DNA from: Notamacropus eugenii
Lineage: Eukaryota; Chordata; Mammalia; Diprotodontia; Macropodidae
Length of the DNA: 64,000 bases
NCBI RefSeq assembly: GCF_028372415.1
Contig: NC_092879.1
Location: forward strand, 100,603,828-100,667,827
Reading direction: 5' to 3'
The position numbers and the translations under genes are program-made. The notes beneath the pieces are model-generated. The model worked only from the letters and a program-made list of their open reading frames with translations. It was not told the DNA's origin and did no database searches. Numbering within the stretch: the stretch's first letter is position 1; every line of letters begins with the position of its first letter. Shown piece after piece: positions 10,029 to 21,560 of this stretch.

Positions 10029-10254
10029 GGGGAAGCCCCATAGAACAACTGTACACCATCCTGAAAGCAGGTTGGGGGGTGGCATTGGCCCTGATATCTG
10101 ATGAGTCTGCCTCCTAAGAGACCTAGGTTCCCAGGCAAGGGCCTGGACCTAGAAGTGGAAAGGAAAGGTCCCTGTCCACAAATTCTTGCCTACTCTGTCT
10201 TTGGCTGGGCCTCTGCTAATGGCAGCCTAATCTAGCTAAGCCCCTCCTCATCAC

Positions 10255-10435
10255 TTGGTGATGCTTGGTGCACCCGAAGGACCTGGATTTGGAGCCAGCA
10301 GACCTGGGGAGCAATCCCAACTCTGCTATTTGCCACCTACATGCAGACCTCAGTTTCCTCCTTGTAGAAGGACAGGGCTGGATGAGATCATCTCTAAGGT
10401 CTTCCTGGCTCCTATGATCCAAGGAGCCACTTCCT
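10255..10435 (+). repeat. MIR-type SINE remnant
   Basis: The order 'aaggacctggatttggagccagcagacctg' core, then 'cctcagtttcctcc', then 'ggatgagatcatctctaaggtc' matches MIR-like elements elsewhere in the window. Confidence 0.65.
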
Positions 10436-10836
10436 GACCCCCTTCTTAACACTCAACTATTCCTTTCCATTTGTGGGTGTAACGGAATGAATTTTCCAGG
10501 GTGTCAGACCAGAGGTGCCAAGGACCTCTGGAAAGTCTGGGCTAACCTGATTGATGTAATGGGGGGGGGGTACCCAGGTGCCTCTGGGACGCTGGGATAA
10601 GGCATAATCCCCTCTGTGATGTGCCTGAGCATTCTCTAGCAGCTAGAGTACTTAAGGTCAGCTTCTCAGCAGCTTATCGGGAGCACTGGGGCCCTGGAAG
10701 TGGGCTGGGGCCATGGGGGTCACCCAAACAGTCAGGCCAGGCTAACAATGGCCTTCGGGATTGAGCCTGATACCAAGTGGGCCTGCCTCCTTTATTGCTG
10801 TTTGCAGAGAGCATATTTACTCAATGCTCAGGCTTA

Positions 10837-10842
10837 ATTAAA
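10837..10842 (+). terminator. Possible P2RY4 polyadenylation signal ATTAAA
   Basis: The only AATAAA/ATTAAA-class hexamer found in the first 0.9 kb after the P2RY4 stop. It would give a 3' UTR of about 0.8 kb. Weak evidence on its own. Confidence 0.3.
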
Positions 10843-10957
10843 GGCCAGTTGGGTCAGAGACAGATGGAGTGAGCCTGAGAATGTGTGTGAGCCATAGGGA
10901 CCCTTCCTGGGCTTGTCTTTTCTGGTTCATTTAGCTCTTATCCTGGATCACAAGAGA

Positions 10958-11041
10958 GAGGGGGAGAGAGGGAGAGAAGGAGAGAGATACAGAGACACAG
11001 AGAGAGGCAGAGAGAGACAGGGAGAGAGGAGAGGGGAGAAG

Positions 11042-11133
<92 letters not shown>
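10958..11133. repeat. (GA)n microsatellite
   Basis: Imperfect GAGA/GACA units pass into about 88 bases of nearly pure GA from about 11,045 to 11,133. Long Ser-Leu or Arg-Glu frames are artefacts. Confidence 0.97.
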
Positions 11134-11136
<3 letters not shown>

Positions 11137-13009
11137 CAATTTGGGAGGGTGACAAGTCCCAGTCCAGGGTGCTGTGGTCTCTTGCCTCCTCACTGGCCTG
11201 TGGCCCTCAGAGAAGAGGGAGCCCAGGGAGGCACAGAATGCCAGAAGCAGTAACCTCTGAATGCTGTGGCCTCTAGGCCTTGGCTGATGGTAGCCTCGGC
11301 TTCCTTTGAGGAGGGAGGGTCAGACTGAAGAAGAAATAGTGCAAATGGTCGTTTGTCGTCAGTGTCCAGAGGCATGTCCGGGGATCAGGAGATGAGTTTG
11401 AGGCCTGGCTCTGACACTTGTCAGTGTGACTCTGGACAAGTCACTTCCTCTCCCAGAGCCTCAATTTCCTCCCCTGTAAAATGGGGATAATAATTGCTAT
11501 GGAGTAGCGGGCAGTCCCTTCCTTCTTGTCAGATGTCTGAGGCTGGGCCTGAGATCTTTCCTTCTCGTATCTGTTTCTCCTGCAGAGACTACCAGAGTTA
11601 GAGCCTGGAGCTTGGCCTCCCTGACTCTGCTATTCAGGGTGCCCACTTCTGCCAGGTCACCTGTCCTCGATTGGCTCCCTGAACATGTTCCATGCTGCCC
11701 AGCTACCCTGCCTTCCTCCAGCCCCAAGGGCAGATCCCTGTGGCTGGAGGCCATGGCTCCCATTATAGGCTGACTGAATGAAAGTGTTCATGAAGTACTT
11801 CCAATAAGCCACCTCTGTGATGAGCCCAGGGCTGAGAATGAGGGAAATGCCAGATAAAGCCTTGCCATGTGAGGAGCTACCAGGACTTGGGGGCGCAGTC
11901 CCAAAGGCTCCATGGCTGTTCAAGTTTGTCCATTGATGGCACCAAGGCCTTTGGGCTCGAGAAGTCTTTTTGTTGACTGGGGGTGGGCCAGTTGCCAAGT
12001 TCCCATCTTAACATGAGTTATTACCCTGGCCCACCACTGGAAGCAGAGCTAGGGGTCTGGGGCTCTGGGTATGGTGTTGGACACAGAGTAATGAGCCAGG
12101 ACATCTAGGTTTGAGGCCTGGGCCCATTAGCTATGTGTCCTCAGGCAAGATATTTTCCATCTCTGGGCCTTCCTTGCTCCATCTGTAAAACCAGAGGGGC
12201 TTGGACTAATTCCCAAGGTTCCTTGCTCACTGCTGTTTGGCAGACCTCTTCTTCTGTCCTTGAGGAGTCCCTAGCTGCCTTCCCCCAGGAGCTTTGCTGA
12301 ATTTCTGCTTTCTTCAAGTCTGCCCACTTGCTCCTTTCCCAAGAAGGTCAGAGGCCCTGTGGCCTGGCTTTCCTCAGCTATTGGGCTCTTCACGTCCTAG
12401 GACTTACCCTTCTCTCCGAGTGCAGAGTGGGAGGGGAGCCCTGGACCCTTCTAAGACTTCATCTGTGTCTGTGCTCCCACCCCACCCCATCCTATCTCTT
12501 CCAGCCTCCTACCTGCCCCCTCATTCATCCCTGCCCAATTCAGCATCTTTCGGCATTCCCCTCCTACTGGGCCATGCCTCTGCTCTAAAAATATCGACCT
12601 CCAAACTCCCTTTCTCTCACAATCAAACTTCTCCGTTAAAGCCCCTTAGCTTCTCCTAACACAGGGAATTTGGCCCTTGCCTCTCTCCTCTCTCTAAAGG
12701 CCTCTCAATCTCCAGACCTCCAGCCTTTGTCCATGGACCCCTACGCCCCCCATGCACTTGACACTTGTCTCTTTTCAAAGCTCTTGTCCTTTGGATACCA
12801 GGCAATCCAACAAGCTTTATCTTTCTCTTCCCTGCAGTCAGCCCCTCTCCTGACCTCCTGACATCCTCCTCCTCCTCCTCTGGCTCAAAGCTTCAGTCAT
12901 CCTTGCTTTTCCTTTCTTCTTCTCACTGTCCTTCCCTGCCCCTTGGCCTTCAATACTGACTAGATCCCCAATTCCCGAAGAGTCTTAGAGGTGACTTTGT
13001 AATACCACT
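11134..13009. other. Intergenic with MIR-type SINE remnants
   Basis: MIR-like remnants lie at about 11,375-11,500 and 12,075-12,240; both contain the 'cctc.atttcctcccctgtaaaatgg' or 'ccatctgtaaaacc' segment. The pyrimidine-rich 12,290-12,960 part may be an L2 remnant. No gene is supported. Confidence 0.45.
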
Positions 13010-13115
13010 TACATCTAACCCATGCCCATCTCCAACCTGTGCCCACCTCTAACCCATGTCCTTCTCTAACTTGTGCCCACCTCCAACCCATGCCCACCTC
13101 AAACCCATGCCTCTG
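13010..13115. repeat. 17-bp minisatellite, about 5-6 units
   Basis: Units such as CCATGCCCATCTCCAAC, CTGTGCCCACCTCTAAC and CCATGTCCTTCTCTAAC follow one another without gaps. Units beginning CCATG and YTGTG alternate at first, hinting at a 34-bp higher-order unit. Confidence 0.9.
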
Positions 13116-13184
13116 CCCTCATCTGGGGCTTTACTGCCTCTTACTTGAACTGTGGCACTAGCTCAGAACCAATGAGTTGGCACC

Positions 13185-13385
13185 ATAGTGCCCAGAATGC
13201 TGGACCTACAGCTAAGGACATCTGAGCTCAAAATTGACCTCTGACACTCACTAGCTGGGTGACCCTGTAAGCTACTTAACCTCTGGCTGCCTGGAGATTC
13301 ATAATTGCACCTACCGTCCAGTGCGGTTGAGAGGATACCACAAGATCATGTTTTCAAAGTGCTTTGCCAGCCTTAAAGTGTTCTA
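13185..13385 (+). repeat. MIR-type SINE remnant
   Basis: Shows a tRNA-like head, 'ctgggtgaccctgtaagctacttaacc', and a tail 'aaagtgctttgccagccttaaagtg'. Confidence 0.7.
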
Positions 13386-14988
13386 GGAATTTGCGTTTTG
13401 GTCATTGTTCCTGCTGCCTCTGCTGCCCCCCTCAGGCAGTGACTATATTCTCCCCGTGCTGTCCCTTCCATGCCCAGAGTGTTATTGTTTGTCTCCTGCC
13501 CAGACTCTCAGCTCCCTCAAGACTCCTTAGACACAGCTCTGTGTATTGCCCCAGAAACAACATATTTGTTGAGGGGATGAGGAGATAAGGCTGGCTGATG
13601 GGTTGTCTTTTCCAGAAGCATCTGCATTTTCAGTTTGTTACCCAAAGGAGTGGGATGATTTGGACGTGATGGAGGAAGAAATAGATTTTTGGGGGGGTGC
13701 CTTTCAATTCTCCTCAGACATGGGGCCTAGTCTCTGAATGGCGGTTTGGGGGAACCTCAGGGCCACCAGCTCAATCTGAAGCGCCATTTTTTCAACATCT
13801 CTTCCAGGTAATCATCAGCCTTCACTTGGAAATCTCAAGTGGGAGACAGCAGCCTCCTCTTGGAATTGGCAGCAAAGTCTCCTTGGCAGGTCTGAGCCAT
13901 CTGTGATTTCCTGCACCTCTGATGGTGCCAATTTCAACTCATCCTGAGTGACTCTATCCACATCCTGCCCACAGGGCCTCTGGGGGCTCCACACAAAGAA
14001 CAGACTTAGGGATAAATCCGAACTCTTCTCTTACCCAGTCACATTTCGGAGGTATCACATTCTGAGGTACCACTGGAGCAGTCAGGCTTTCATGGGAACA
14101 TCTGCTCAGAGATGAAAAGGCTCCTAGAGATCAGTTAATCTAGCACCCCCCCTCATTTTCAGAAGAAGAGAAGGGGTAAATGACTTGCCCAAGGTCATAT
14201 GACTAGGAAGTGGTAGTTCTGGGATATGAACACAGGGCCTCAGGACTCCACATCCAGTAGGCCACAATGCTCCTCCCATTTATCCCAGACTTTGGACTAA
14301 CCTACCTTGCTGTTGGGGCCTCATTTACTTACCTTTGCCCTCTCTTTCTACCACGATCTCCAAGTAGTCATGGTAAATGATCTTAGGTCCTCTGCTTCCA
14401 GGTCCAAGGCTCATCCCATTGTGCTCTGCGTTAGTTCATCTTTGCACTCTCAGCACCTTGTTTAATGGCTGGCACACAGTAGGCCTGGGATCAATGGATT
14501 GAACTGAACTTAAGTAGCTGAAGAAGGGAAAGTGAAATGCTTTAGTACCTGCTCTACCTCCTCTTCCTCTGCTACCCCACTCTCTCCCTGTCTCCTATTC
14601 TCTTTTTCACTGTCTTTGTTTCTCCCTTTCCCTCCCTCTCTCTCTCTCTCCGATGACCTGTGTGACCCTGCCTCCCCCTACCAGTGGACAAGGTTTGGGC
14701 CAACTTTCTCCCTCCTTGGGCCCTCAGCAGCCCAAGGGGAGCTTCTGTGGAGGATCTCTAGCTCTGGCTCACCTGCTTGACCCAGTGCTCTTCCTTGGAC
14801 TCCCAGTCTACAAGAGCCTTTCTCTGCCTCCTGTGGGCATCTCTGCCTGTTGAGTCTGCTAGCCATGTTTGTGCTTCCCATCAGACTCCCATTATTGCCT
14901 AAAGGGGCTCTACTTGTTGTATCAATGCCCAGCTAGTGGCTGTCCTCCATCCTATCTCTACTGCCACCCTGCGGCAGACAAGGCTCTC
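13386..14988. other. Intergenic, repeat-rich
   Basis: A MIR-like copy in minus orientation lies at about 14,105-14,280 ('gaagagaaggggtaaatgacttgcccaaggtca'). A short TC run is at about 14,630-14,650. No gene. Confidence 0.45.
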
Positions 14989-15003
14989 CCAGCAGGGGGC
15001 ATT
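14989..15003 (+). promoter_or_regulatory. CTCF-type motif
   Basis: CCAGCAGGGGGCATT carries the full CCAGCAGGGGGC core; one position of the 15-base consensus is off. A weaker reverse-strand candidate (CCGCAGGGTGGCAG) lies at about 14,961-14,974, giving a possible divergent pair. Confidence 0.4.
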
Positions 15004-17653
15004 TCCTACTCCGGGAGAGGCTGAAATTCCACAAGACCTTATGTAGCCATGGTCAGGATTCAAATGGATTCACTAGGCCTGGTTAGGGGCAGGGGGAGGG
15101 GAGGGGAAGGAGGAGGGAACCAGACTATAGAGAAAAAGGAGTGGGAATTAGTATGGAGAAAACAAATGGATATCATAATAGTTTCCTGGGTCAGGGCTAT
15201 CTCTTGCCCCTCATTTCCCCGATCACCCCATGGTGGACACTGCCCAGGAATTTACCAAGACTGTTCCTGTTCTGTCCTGAGAATGGTCTTGGAATTCAGG
15301 GGAGAGGGCAGATTGGGATTTGGTAGCTACCAGAATGGTGGATCAGGCCTTGGAAGAGGATTAGATGAGAGGGATTCTAGCCAGAGAACAGAGAAATTGC
15401 TAAGTAGCTTAGCTCTCCAGGGTTAGAGTCAGAAAGAGGAAGAGAAGCCAGAGAAGAACACAGTGGGGACCCCTAGTGAGATATGGAAGGAGACTTGCCA
15501 TAGCACTGTGGCAAAGAAGAAAGGCAATCTCCCTCCTTGAAGCAAGGAAATGCCTAGACCATGGGACCTGGTTTTCCTTCACTGCCTTTCTTAATAATAA
15601 GGGAGGGCTTATCTGGGGGGGGTGTCACAGAGGACAGTGTCGGGGGTACGTCTGGAAATGACTGTGATGGACGGCCAAAAGCCGTCAATAAAACATATTG
15701 GTTTTTTTTTTTTTTTTTACAAAGAAGACTGATGACCAAAAGCATTAAACGCTGCAGGAAGGTCAAGGAGGTCGAGGTCCTTGGGCATCCTTCACCACTC
15801 CCAGAGGCTGGCATTTCATCTGTGCGGCTGCTCTCTACTAATGCACAACATGAGCCTCCATAACTTAGTCACTGGTCTCAGATAATGTCTAGGCCTAAAT
15901 AAGTCACTGCTTCCACATGGGGGAGGGGAGCAACATGAAGAAGAGTCTCCCGCTGGCTCGCCAGGCAGCAACAGTGAGATCACTAGGCTGAACCTGAGGC
16001 CTTTTCAGCTGACTCAGGTGCTCGGCTGCTCTGCTAGCCAAGCCCTGGACAACCTGAGATCATTGTCCTGTTTGGCCCAGGAAGACTTTCTCAAAGGCGA
16101 ACTTGTGGATAGATTGCTGGTCTAGATTTGTGCACATGGGAGAGACTGGCCAACTGGACCCCAGTGGCTTTTGTAACCATGTACCTTTGCCCCAGGAAAT
16201 CCTCCCAAAGATAACTGAGCAACTATTCAAGTGGGTGACTTGGGCAAACCGAGTCTTAAGAAAGTCCCGTTTGTATAAAGAATTGCCCCCAAATGGTGAA
16301 TTTCCCTTCCTTTGCCTTGCCTTTCCTCCCCTCACCTGAGCAGAAATCCCTCTGACAAGGACACATTCTGCCTCTCTGTTTGGGGACCTCAAATGATGAG
16401 GAGCCCACTACTTTTTAAGGAACTCCACTCCACTTTTGGGATAGCTGTCTGGCACTCTGCCTTGCCCAGGTGGCTAGTGAGGGAGAAAGAAGAAAGGCTA
16501 ACACCCAAAGGCTCCCTGCTGCCTCACATCAGTCCTTAACCTGGCTCCATCTCCCACAATCTCCTGCAGCTCTCTAACCCTGAGGTCCCCTCCCTGCCTT
16601 TGCTGGCTGTCCGCCCCCACCTCCACATATATACTCCGGGTCCTTGAATGCCCCAGACACGTTCCATCGGCTTTGTTCTTTTTTTCTGTTGCTGCGTCTT
16701 TTGTGATGTCAATCTATTTTTGCCCACAAACCCCATCAGCACCTCCACAGGCCACCCTCCTAACATGTCAATCCTTGTAGACCCACTGGCTCTTTGAGGG
16801 AGGGGTCTCACCTTTGAATGTACCCATTTCTCTTTGCTCATTCTGCGCAAATCTTCCCTGCTTGTCCTTCCTGCACTAGTTCAGTGTGTATGGGAGGCCG
16901 TCTCCTCGTTTCAGCCTTTTGAACTTTCTGGGGGCCCTGCATGACCTCTTGGTTCTTTCTGCCTCTGCGCCTTTTTCGAGCAGCCTTCTCTCCAACGATG
17001 GAATCAGTCAGTTGTGCAATAAACATTTGTTAAGAGCAATGGTGTCCCTGGGATCATCTGTACCTTGGAAGCAAGCCAGCCCTACCAATCAGGGCTCAAT
17101 TGTTTTGTTGACCCAATAGGCTTAAGAAAGTGGTGGAGAAAATGTTGACAATGAAGATTAGACTTAAAAGTGGGTTGTGCATACTTTGTTTTAAAGAGCC
17201 AGCTGTTAAATGTTTACCAACACATCCCTGATCAAGCACCTATACATGTACCCACTATGTAAGGGCTACACTGTGACAAAAAGGCAGCAGCCGATTCCTG
17301 CTCTCAAGGAGCATCCAGTCTAATGAGGGGAGACAGCAGGCGACCCAACTCTGGAGGAACAAGCTATAGACAGGATAAGTAGGGGATCATCATCAGAGGG
17401 GAGGTGCTGGCTCTAAAGGTGATTGGAAAAGGCTTCTTGCACAAGGGGGAATTGGGGCTGAGATGTGACGGAAGCCAGGAGGCTGAGATGAGGAAAGACA
17501 GACTTGCAGGCCCCAAGGGATGGCCAGAGAAAATGTCCAGAATCAGAGAGAGTCTGCTTTGGAGAACAGCCTGAAGACTGATGTCAACAGATTGAAGAGG
17601 ACATGTAGGTATAAGGTGAAGACCGGAAAGACAGAGGGTGGGGGAATGAAGAG
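15004..17653. other. Intergenic, mostly unassigned
   Basis: No gene seen. Notable items: a perfect six-base-stem hairpin followed by AATAAA and a T-run at 15,666-15,720, L2-like text at about 16,510-16,860, and a small repeat at 17,106-17,235 that recurs at 35,383-35,495. Confidence 0.4.
15666..15718. repeat. Short hairpin, AATAAA and T17-18 run
   Basis: GACGGC-caaaa-GCCGTC forms a perfect stem. It is followed at once by aataaa, and about 12 bases later by an uninterrupted T run. No transcript can be tied to it. Confidence 0.4.
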
Positions 17654-17711
<58 letters not shown>

Positions 17712-18105
17712 CACAGAGAGAGACAGAGACACACACAGAGACAGAGAGACAGACATACAGAAACAGAGACAGAGACAGGGACAGAAAAAGAGACAGAGAC
17801 ACACAGAGGGAGACGGAGAGACAGAAACAGAGACAGAGAGAGAAAGAGAGAGAAGTAGAGATAGAGAGAGAGTGAGAAAGAGAGGCAGAGAAAGAGATAT
17901 ACAGAGAGAGACAGAGACAGGAACAGAAAGAGAGAGAGACAGAGACACACAGAGAAACAGACAGACAGACAGAAACAGAGACAGACAGGGACAGAAAGAG
18001 ACAGAGACAGAGAAGGCCAGACAGAGAAAGAGACAGACAGACAGACAGAGAAAGAGAGAGAGACAGACAGGCAGACAGAGAGATAGACAGAGAGAGAAAA
18101 AGATG
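17654..18105. repeat. Long (GT)n-(GA)n-(GAGACA)n satellite-like tract
   Basis: About 450 bp of GAGACA, GACA and GAGA units after a short GT run. Because the units lack stops, frames of over 150 codons are open on both strands. Their composition (Arg-Asp-Glu-Thr, or Ser-Leu-Cys-Val) shows they are not genes. Confidence 0.95.
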
Positions 18106-20290
18106 GTCAGACCTTTCACAGCTTAGTGGAAGCTAGGAGACCAAGGAACAGATTTCACCAGTTCTGGCTTGAGGGGCTTGTACCCAGGACGGTCAATGTT
18201 AGAGGACAGAAGGGGGTGTATGTGAAAGATTTACTGCAGGTAAACCAACAGACCCTGAAAACACATTGGATATTGGAGATGAGAGAGGGTAAGGAGGGAG
18301 GGGGTGAAAGAAGATAAGGGAGGAGAGTAGGGGGCAGGAAGGGGCCGAGCCATCATTTGTTGCCAGCAGTAAGAAACCTTGGTTGGGGCCTTTCGCTTCC
18401 ACAGGCCTACAGGTTCCTCACTCCTGGAAGGCCAGCCAAGGTCATTGCAGAAGCTCCATGTGTTTCTGAGGCCTTAGATTTGCTCTAGTAGAGACCTAGA
18501 ACAGGAAGACACTGAAGGTGATTCCAGGGAAGCCAGACTGGGAAGCCAAGCTAGAAGTGCAGGGTGTCTTCTAGGCATGGCTCAGTCCTGCCATTGTGGC
18601 CTGAAGCTACCTGGCTGGTGACAAGCATGAGCTGTCTGCTCTGGGTGACTGGGAGGCCAGTTAGTCACTGACCCAGAAGCCAGACAGGACCCAGGACTTT
18701 CTGTCACCACCAGCCATTTCCACCCCCAGCTTGCAGGTATTTGGAAGTGAACACCACCAGCCAACAGGAGCTTGGACAGTGGGGCCCTGACGGACAGGTT
18801 CTTCCTACAGGCTATGATGGGCAGACTCCCAAGGCTTGCTTCCCTTAACTCTGACATTCAGAGGCCCTGTCTGCTGAGCAGAAAAGCATTGGCCCCTGCT
18901 ATTTCCTTCTGTACTCTCATCTCCATCGGCTTCCACTCTTCCCCTCCACAACCTCTGCCCACCCGGGCCCTTCCATCCCATCATGTCCTCTGGGACCCCA
19001 ATTCAGTCGTTAGTAAACTGTCCTTCATCATTGCCTTCTTGTAAAACACATGGAAACTAGGCCCCTCTTCGAGGTATTGCATCCCTCTGCACCCTCTATG
19101 GGCTTGGCCAAACTGGACTTTATCGTCCCCATCTGTCACATGGTGTGCACAGCCTCACAGAGGTGTGCGGAGGGAAGACACTCCAGCTGGCTGGGGGCCA
19201 CTACCCCTGTCCCCTCCTCAGCCCACCACCATTCTTTCCTTTTTGGAGCTTCAAGGAAGACTGTCCAGTGGGCTAGACTTTCCACTGTCACTGTCTGTGG
19301 CTCCCAACTCACTGGGGGAGTGAGACTCCTAGCTTCTTCTCTCCAACACTTGCTGTGTATTATCTGACTGGCTCCTCATTGGCTGTGTAGGGGTTTTCTT
19401 TGGGTTTCCCTTTCATTTCTTCCTTCAGATCAGTTTTAGAACTTGAAGGAGGCTTCAACTAGTACATTTCCCTCATTATATAGATGAGGAAACTGAGGCC
19501 CAGAGAGGGAAAGTGACTTGCTCAATATCCCTCAGATCATGAGCAGCAAAGCTGAGATTAGAACCCAGCCCTTCTGCCTCCATATCTGGTAGTCTCTCTA
19601 CTCTATCAGCTTTCCCCTTTATTAGTTTTAGTCATGACTCGAATCCAGCCCTTCTGCCTTCAGGACACTGGCTGCTTCTGTTACAGCAGGCTTGGCCACC
19701 AGGATCTGTCCTTGGAGAGGCCTGCCACACACATGTATCTCTCTTGAAGAGATCACCCCAGGTTTCTGGCTTGGGGGCCCCAGATGAGTATGGTGATAAT
19801 GATCTGGGTCCTTCAAGTCACAGGATCCCCTGGCAGTCTCTGGGAGATTGGATGTACCTCTGCTGCAGGGACAGGCAGGGAAAGGAAAAGCTGGGTAGTT
19901 ATAGCCTTCTGTCCTATAAGTGGCTCCAGTTCATATGGGTAGTGAGTGTGGGAACTGAGACTCAAACCAAGGGCTGATGATTCAGTTCAGGTGTCGGAGG
20001 ATCCAGGCTCAAATCCCACCTTTGCTATTAGTTACCTGTATGACCTTGGACTATTCTCTTCCCCTCTCTGGGTCTCAGTTTTTTTCTCTGTAAAAGTAAT
20101 GGGTTGGACCTTGGGTCTCCAAAGTCCTGTGCAGCCTTTATGTATGATTCCATGACCAGTATTCTTTCCACCAGTCCTTAAGTGAGCTTGCCTAAGGAAC
20201 ACTAGATAAACTGTTGGCAGCCTTCCCTGGGCCCTCCTCTCCCCCCACCTCTACCCCAACCTCCTTCTTATTTCTTGTCCCTTCCCTCTA
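18106..20290. other. Intergenic with MIR-type remnants
   Basis: MIR-like copies lie at about 19,440-19,620 (minus, 'gatgaggaaactgaggcccagagaggg') and 19,975-20,155 (plus). The remaining sequence is unassigned and shows no convincing exon. Confidence 0.45.
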
Positions 20291-20541
20291 TTGTTGTTTG
20301 GTCATTTTCAGTCGGGTTCCACTTTTTGTGACTCATTTGGGGTTTTCTTGGCAAAGATGCTAGAGTGGTGTTCCTTCTCTGGCTCATTTTATATATGAGG
20401 AAACTGAAGCAAACAGGGTTCAGTGACTTGCCCAGGATCATATAGCTAAGAAGTATCTGAAACCAGATTTGAACTTGGGAAGATGACTCTTTCTGACTCC
20501 AGACCCGGCACTCTAACTACTGCAGCGCCACTTAGTGGCCA
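20291..20541 (-). mobile_element. tRNA-derived SINE with RTE-like tail (Mar1-like group)
   Basis: The minus strand ends in 'gccacttagtggcgctgcagtagttag' head sequence read backwards, and the plus-strand start 'ttggtcattttcagtcgggttcc' is the inverse of the 3' end 'gaactgactgaaaatgac' seen in the 24,001 copy. It pairs with that copy over about 250 bp. Confidence 0.75.
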
Positions 20542-20569
20542 TTTCTCTTTATAACCTTTCCCTTAGTGA

Positions 20570-21560
20570 TCTCATCCACTTCTAGGATTTCAACTCTCCT
20601 TTCTTTTGTTTTGTTTTTTAAAATAAATATTACATGTAGCTGAGAAAAAAATAAAGTAGGAGGGGGAAAGAGGAAATTTAGAAGGTCAAATGCTCTCCCT
20701 TTTGCCATGTTCTCTCTCCCCTTTCCAGAATGTAGCAAATAGGATACCCATTCTCCATGTGAGGTCAGGGAAAACACATTTCCGCCTTAGCCACATTGCC
20801 TCAAAGAAAAGAAACATCTTCCTCCTTAAACTGCCTTTTCATATCCTTTGGCCGTTCATCAATAGTGGAATGTCTTGTACTCTTAGAGATTTCACAAAGT
20901 CCTGTATATATTTTAGATACAAGACCTTTATTTGATCAACTGCCCATAAATTTTTTTTCTCCATTTTCTGTTTTCCTTCTTCTCTTGGCCACACTTATTT
21001 TTTACAAAATCTTTTGAATTTCATGCAATGAAACCTAACTTTGGTCTCTGTTTCCTGTTTCTTCATAAATTGTTCACCTGTCCACAAGTCTGATAGGTAA
21101 TATGCTGTGTTCTCCAAATTTTCTTCTAAATTCTCCCTGTGTATTGACGACACGTGTCCATTTGAACCTTATCTAGGTAAATGGTCTAAGATATTGGTCT
21201 ATGCCCAGTCGTGGCCATACCACTTTCCAGTTCTACCAAACAGTTTTTTAAACCAAATAATGAATTCTTCTCCCCAGATCTTAGATCTTTGCACTTGTCA
21301 AATACAAGCTATGATGTTGAGTTGCTGCTTTTAATTGCATGTCTTCCGTATTCCATTGATTTACCTTTCTATTTCTTAGCCAGTACCAGATAGTTTGGGT
21401 AATTACAGTTTAAGATCTGGCACTGCTCAATCTCTTTCCCTTACATTTCAGTTCATTATTTCCTTTCATATGCTTGACTCTCTTTTTCCAAGTGTATTTT
21501 ATTATTTCTTTCTTGCATACATTCAAAGTTCTAATTACTACTTGTAAATGACCCTCCATC
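20570..21560 (-). mobile_element. L1 LINE ORF2 internal fragment
   Basis: Read on the minus strand the order of blocks follows L1 ORF2. Examples are 'tatattttagatacaagacctttatttgatc', 'acctgtccacaagtctgataggtaat', 'ttgaaccttatctaggtaaatgg' and 'ttcttagccagtaccagatagtttgggtaattac'. Old and interrupted. Confidence 0.75.

Noticed and set aside
8961-10085. 374-codon minus-strand open frame opposite P2RY4
   Set aside because: It is the antisense shadow of the GC-rich receptor gene and has no recognisable domain.
15990-16060. NRL/MARE-like site (gctgactcag)
   Set aside because: A half-match far from the inferred ARR3 promoter and not supported by any nearby gene.
17364-18126. Open frames of 251, 156 and 135 codons on both strands
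   Set aside because: They are translations of the GAGACA/GA simple repeat and have low-complexity composition.
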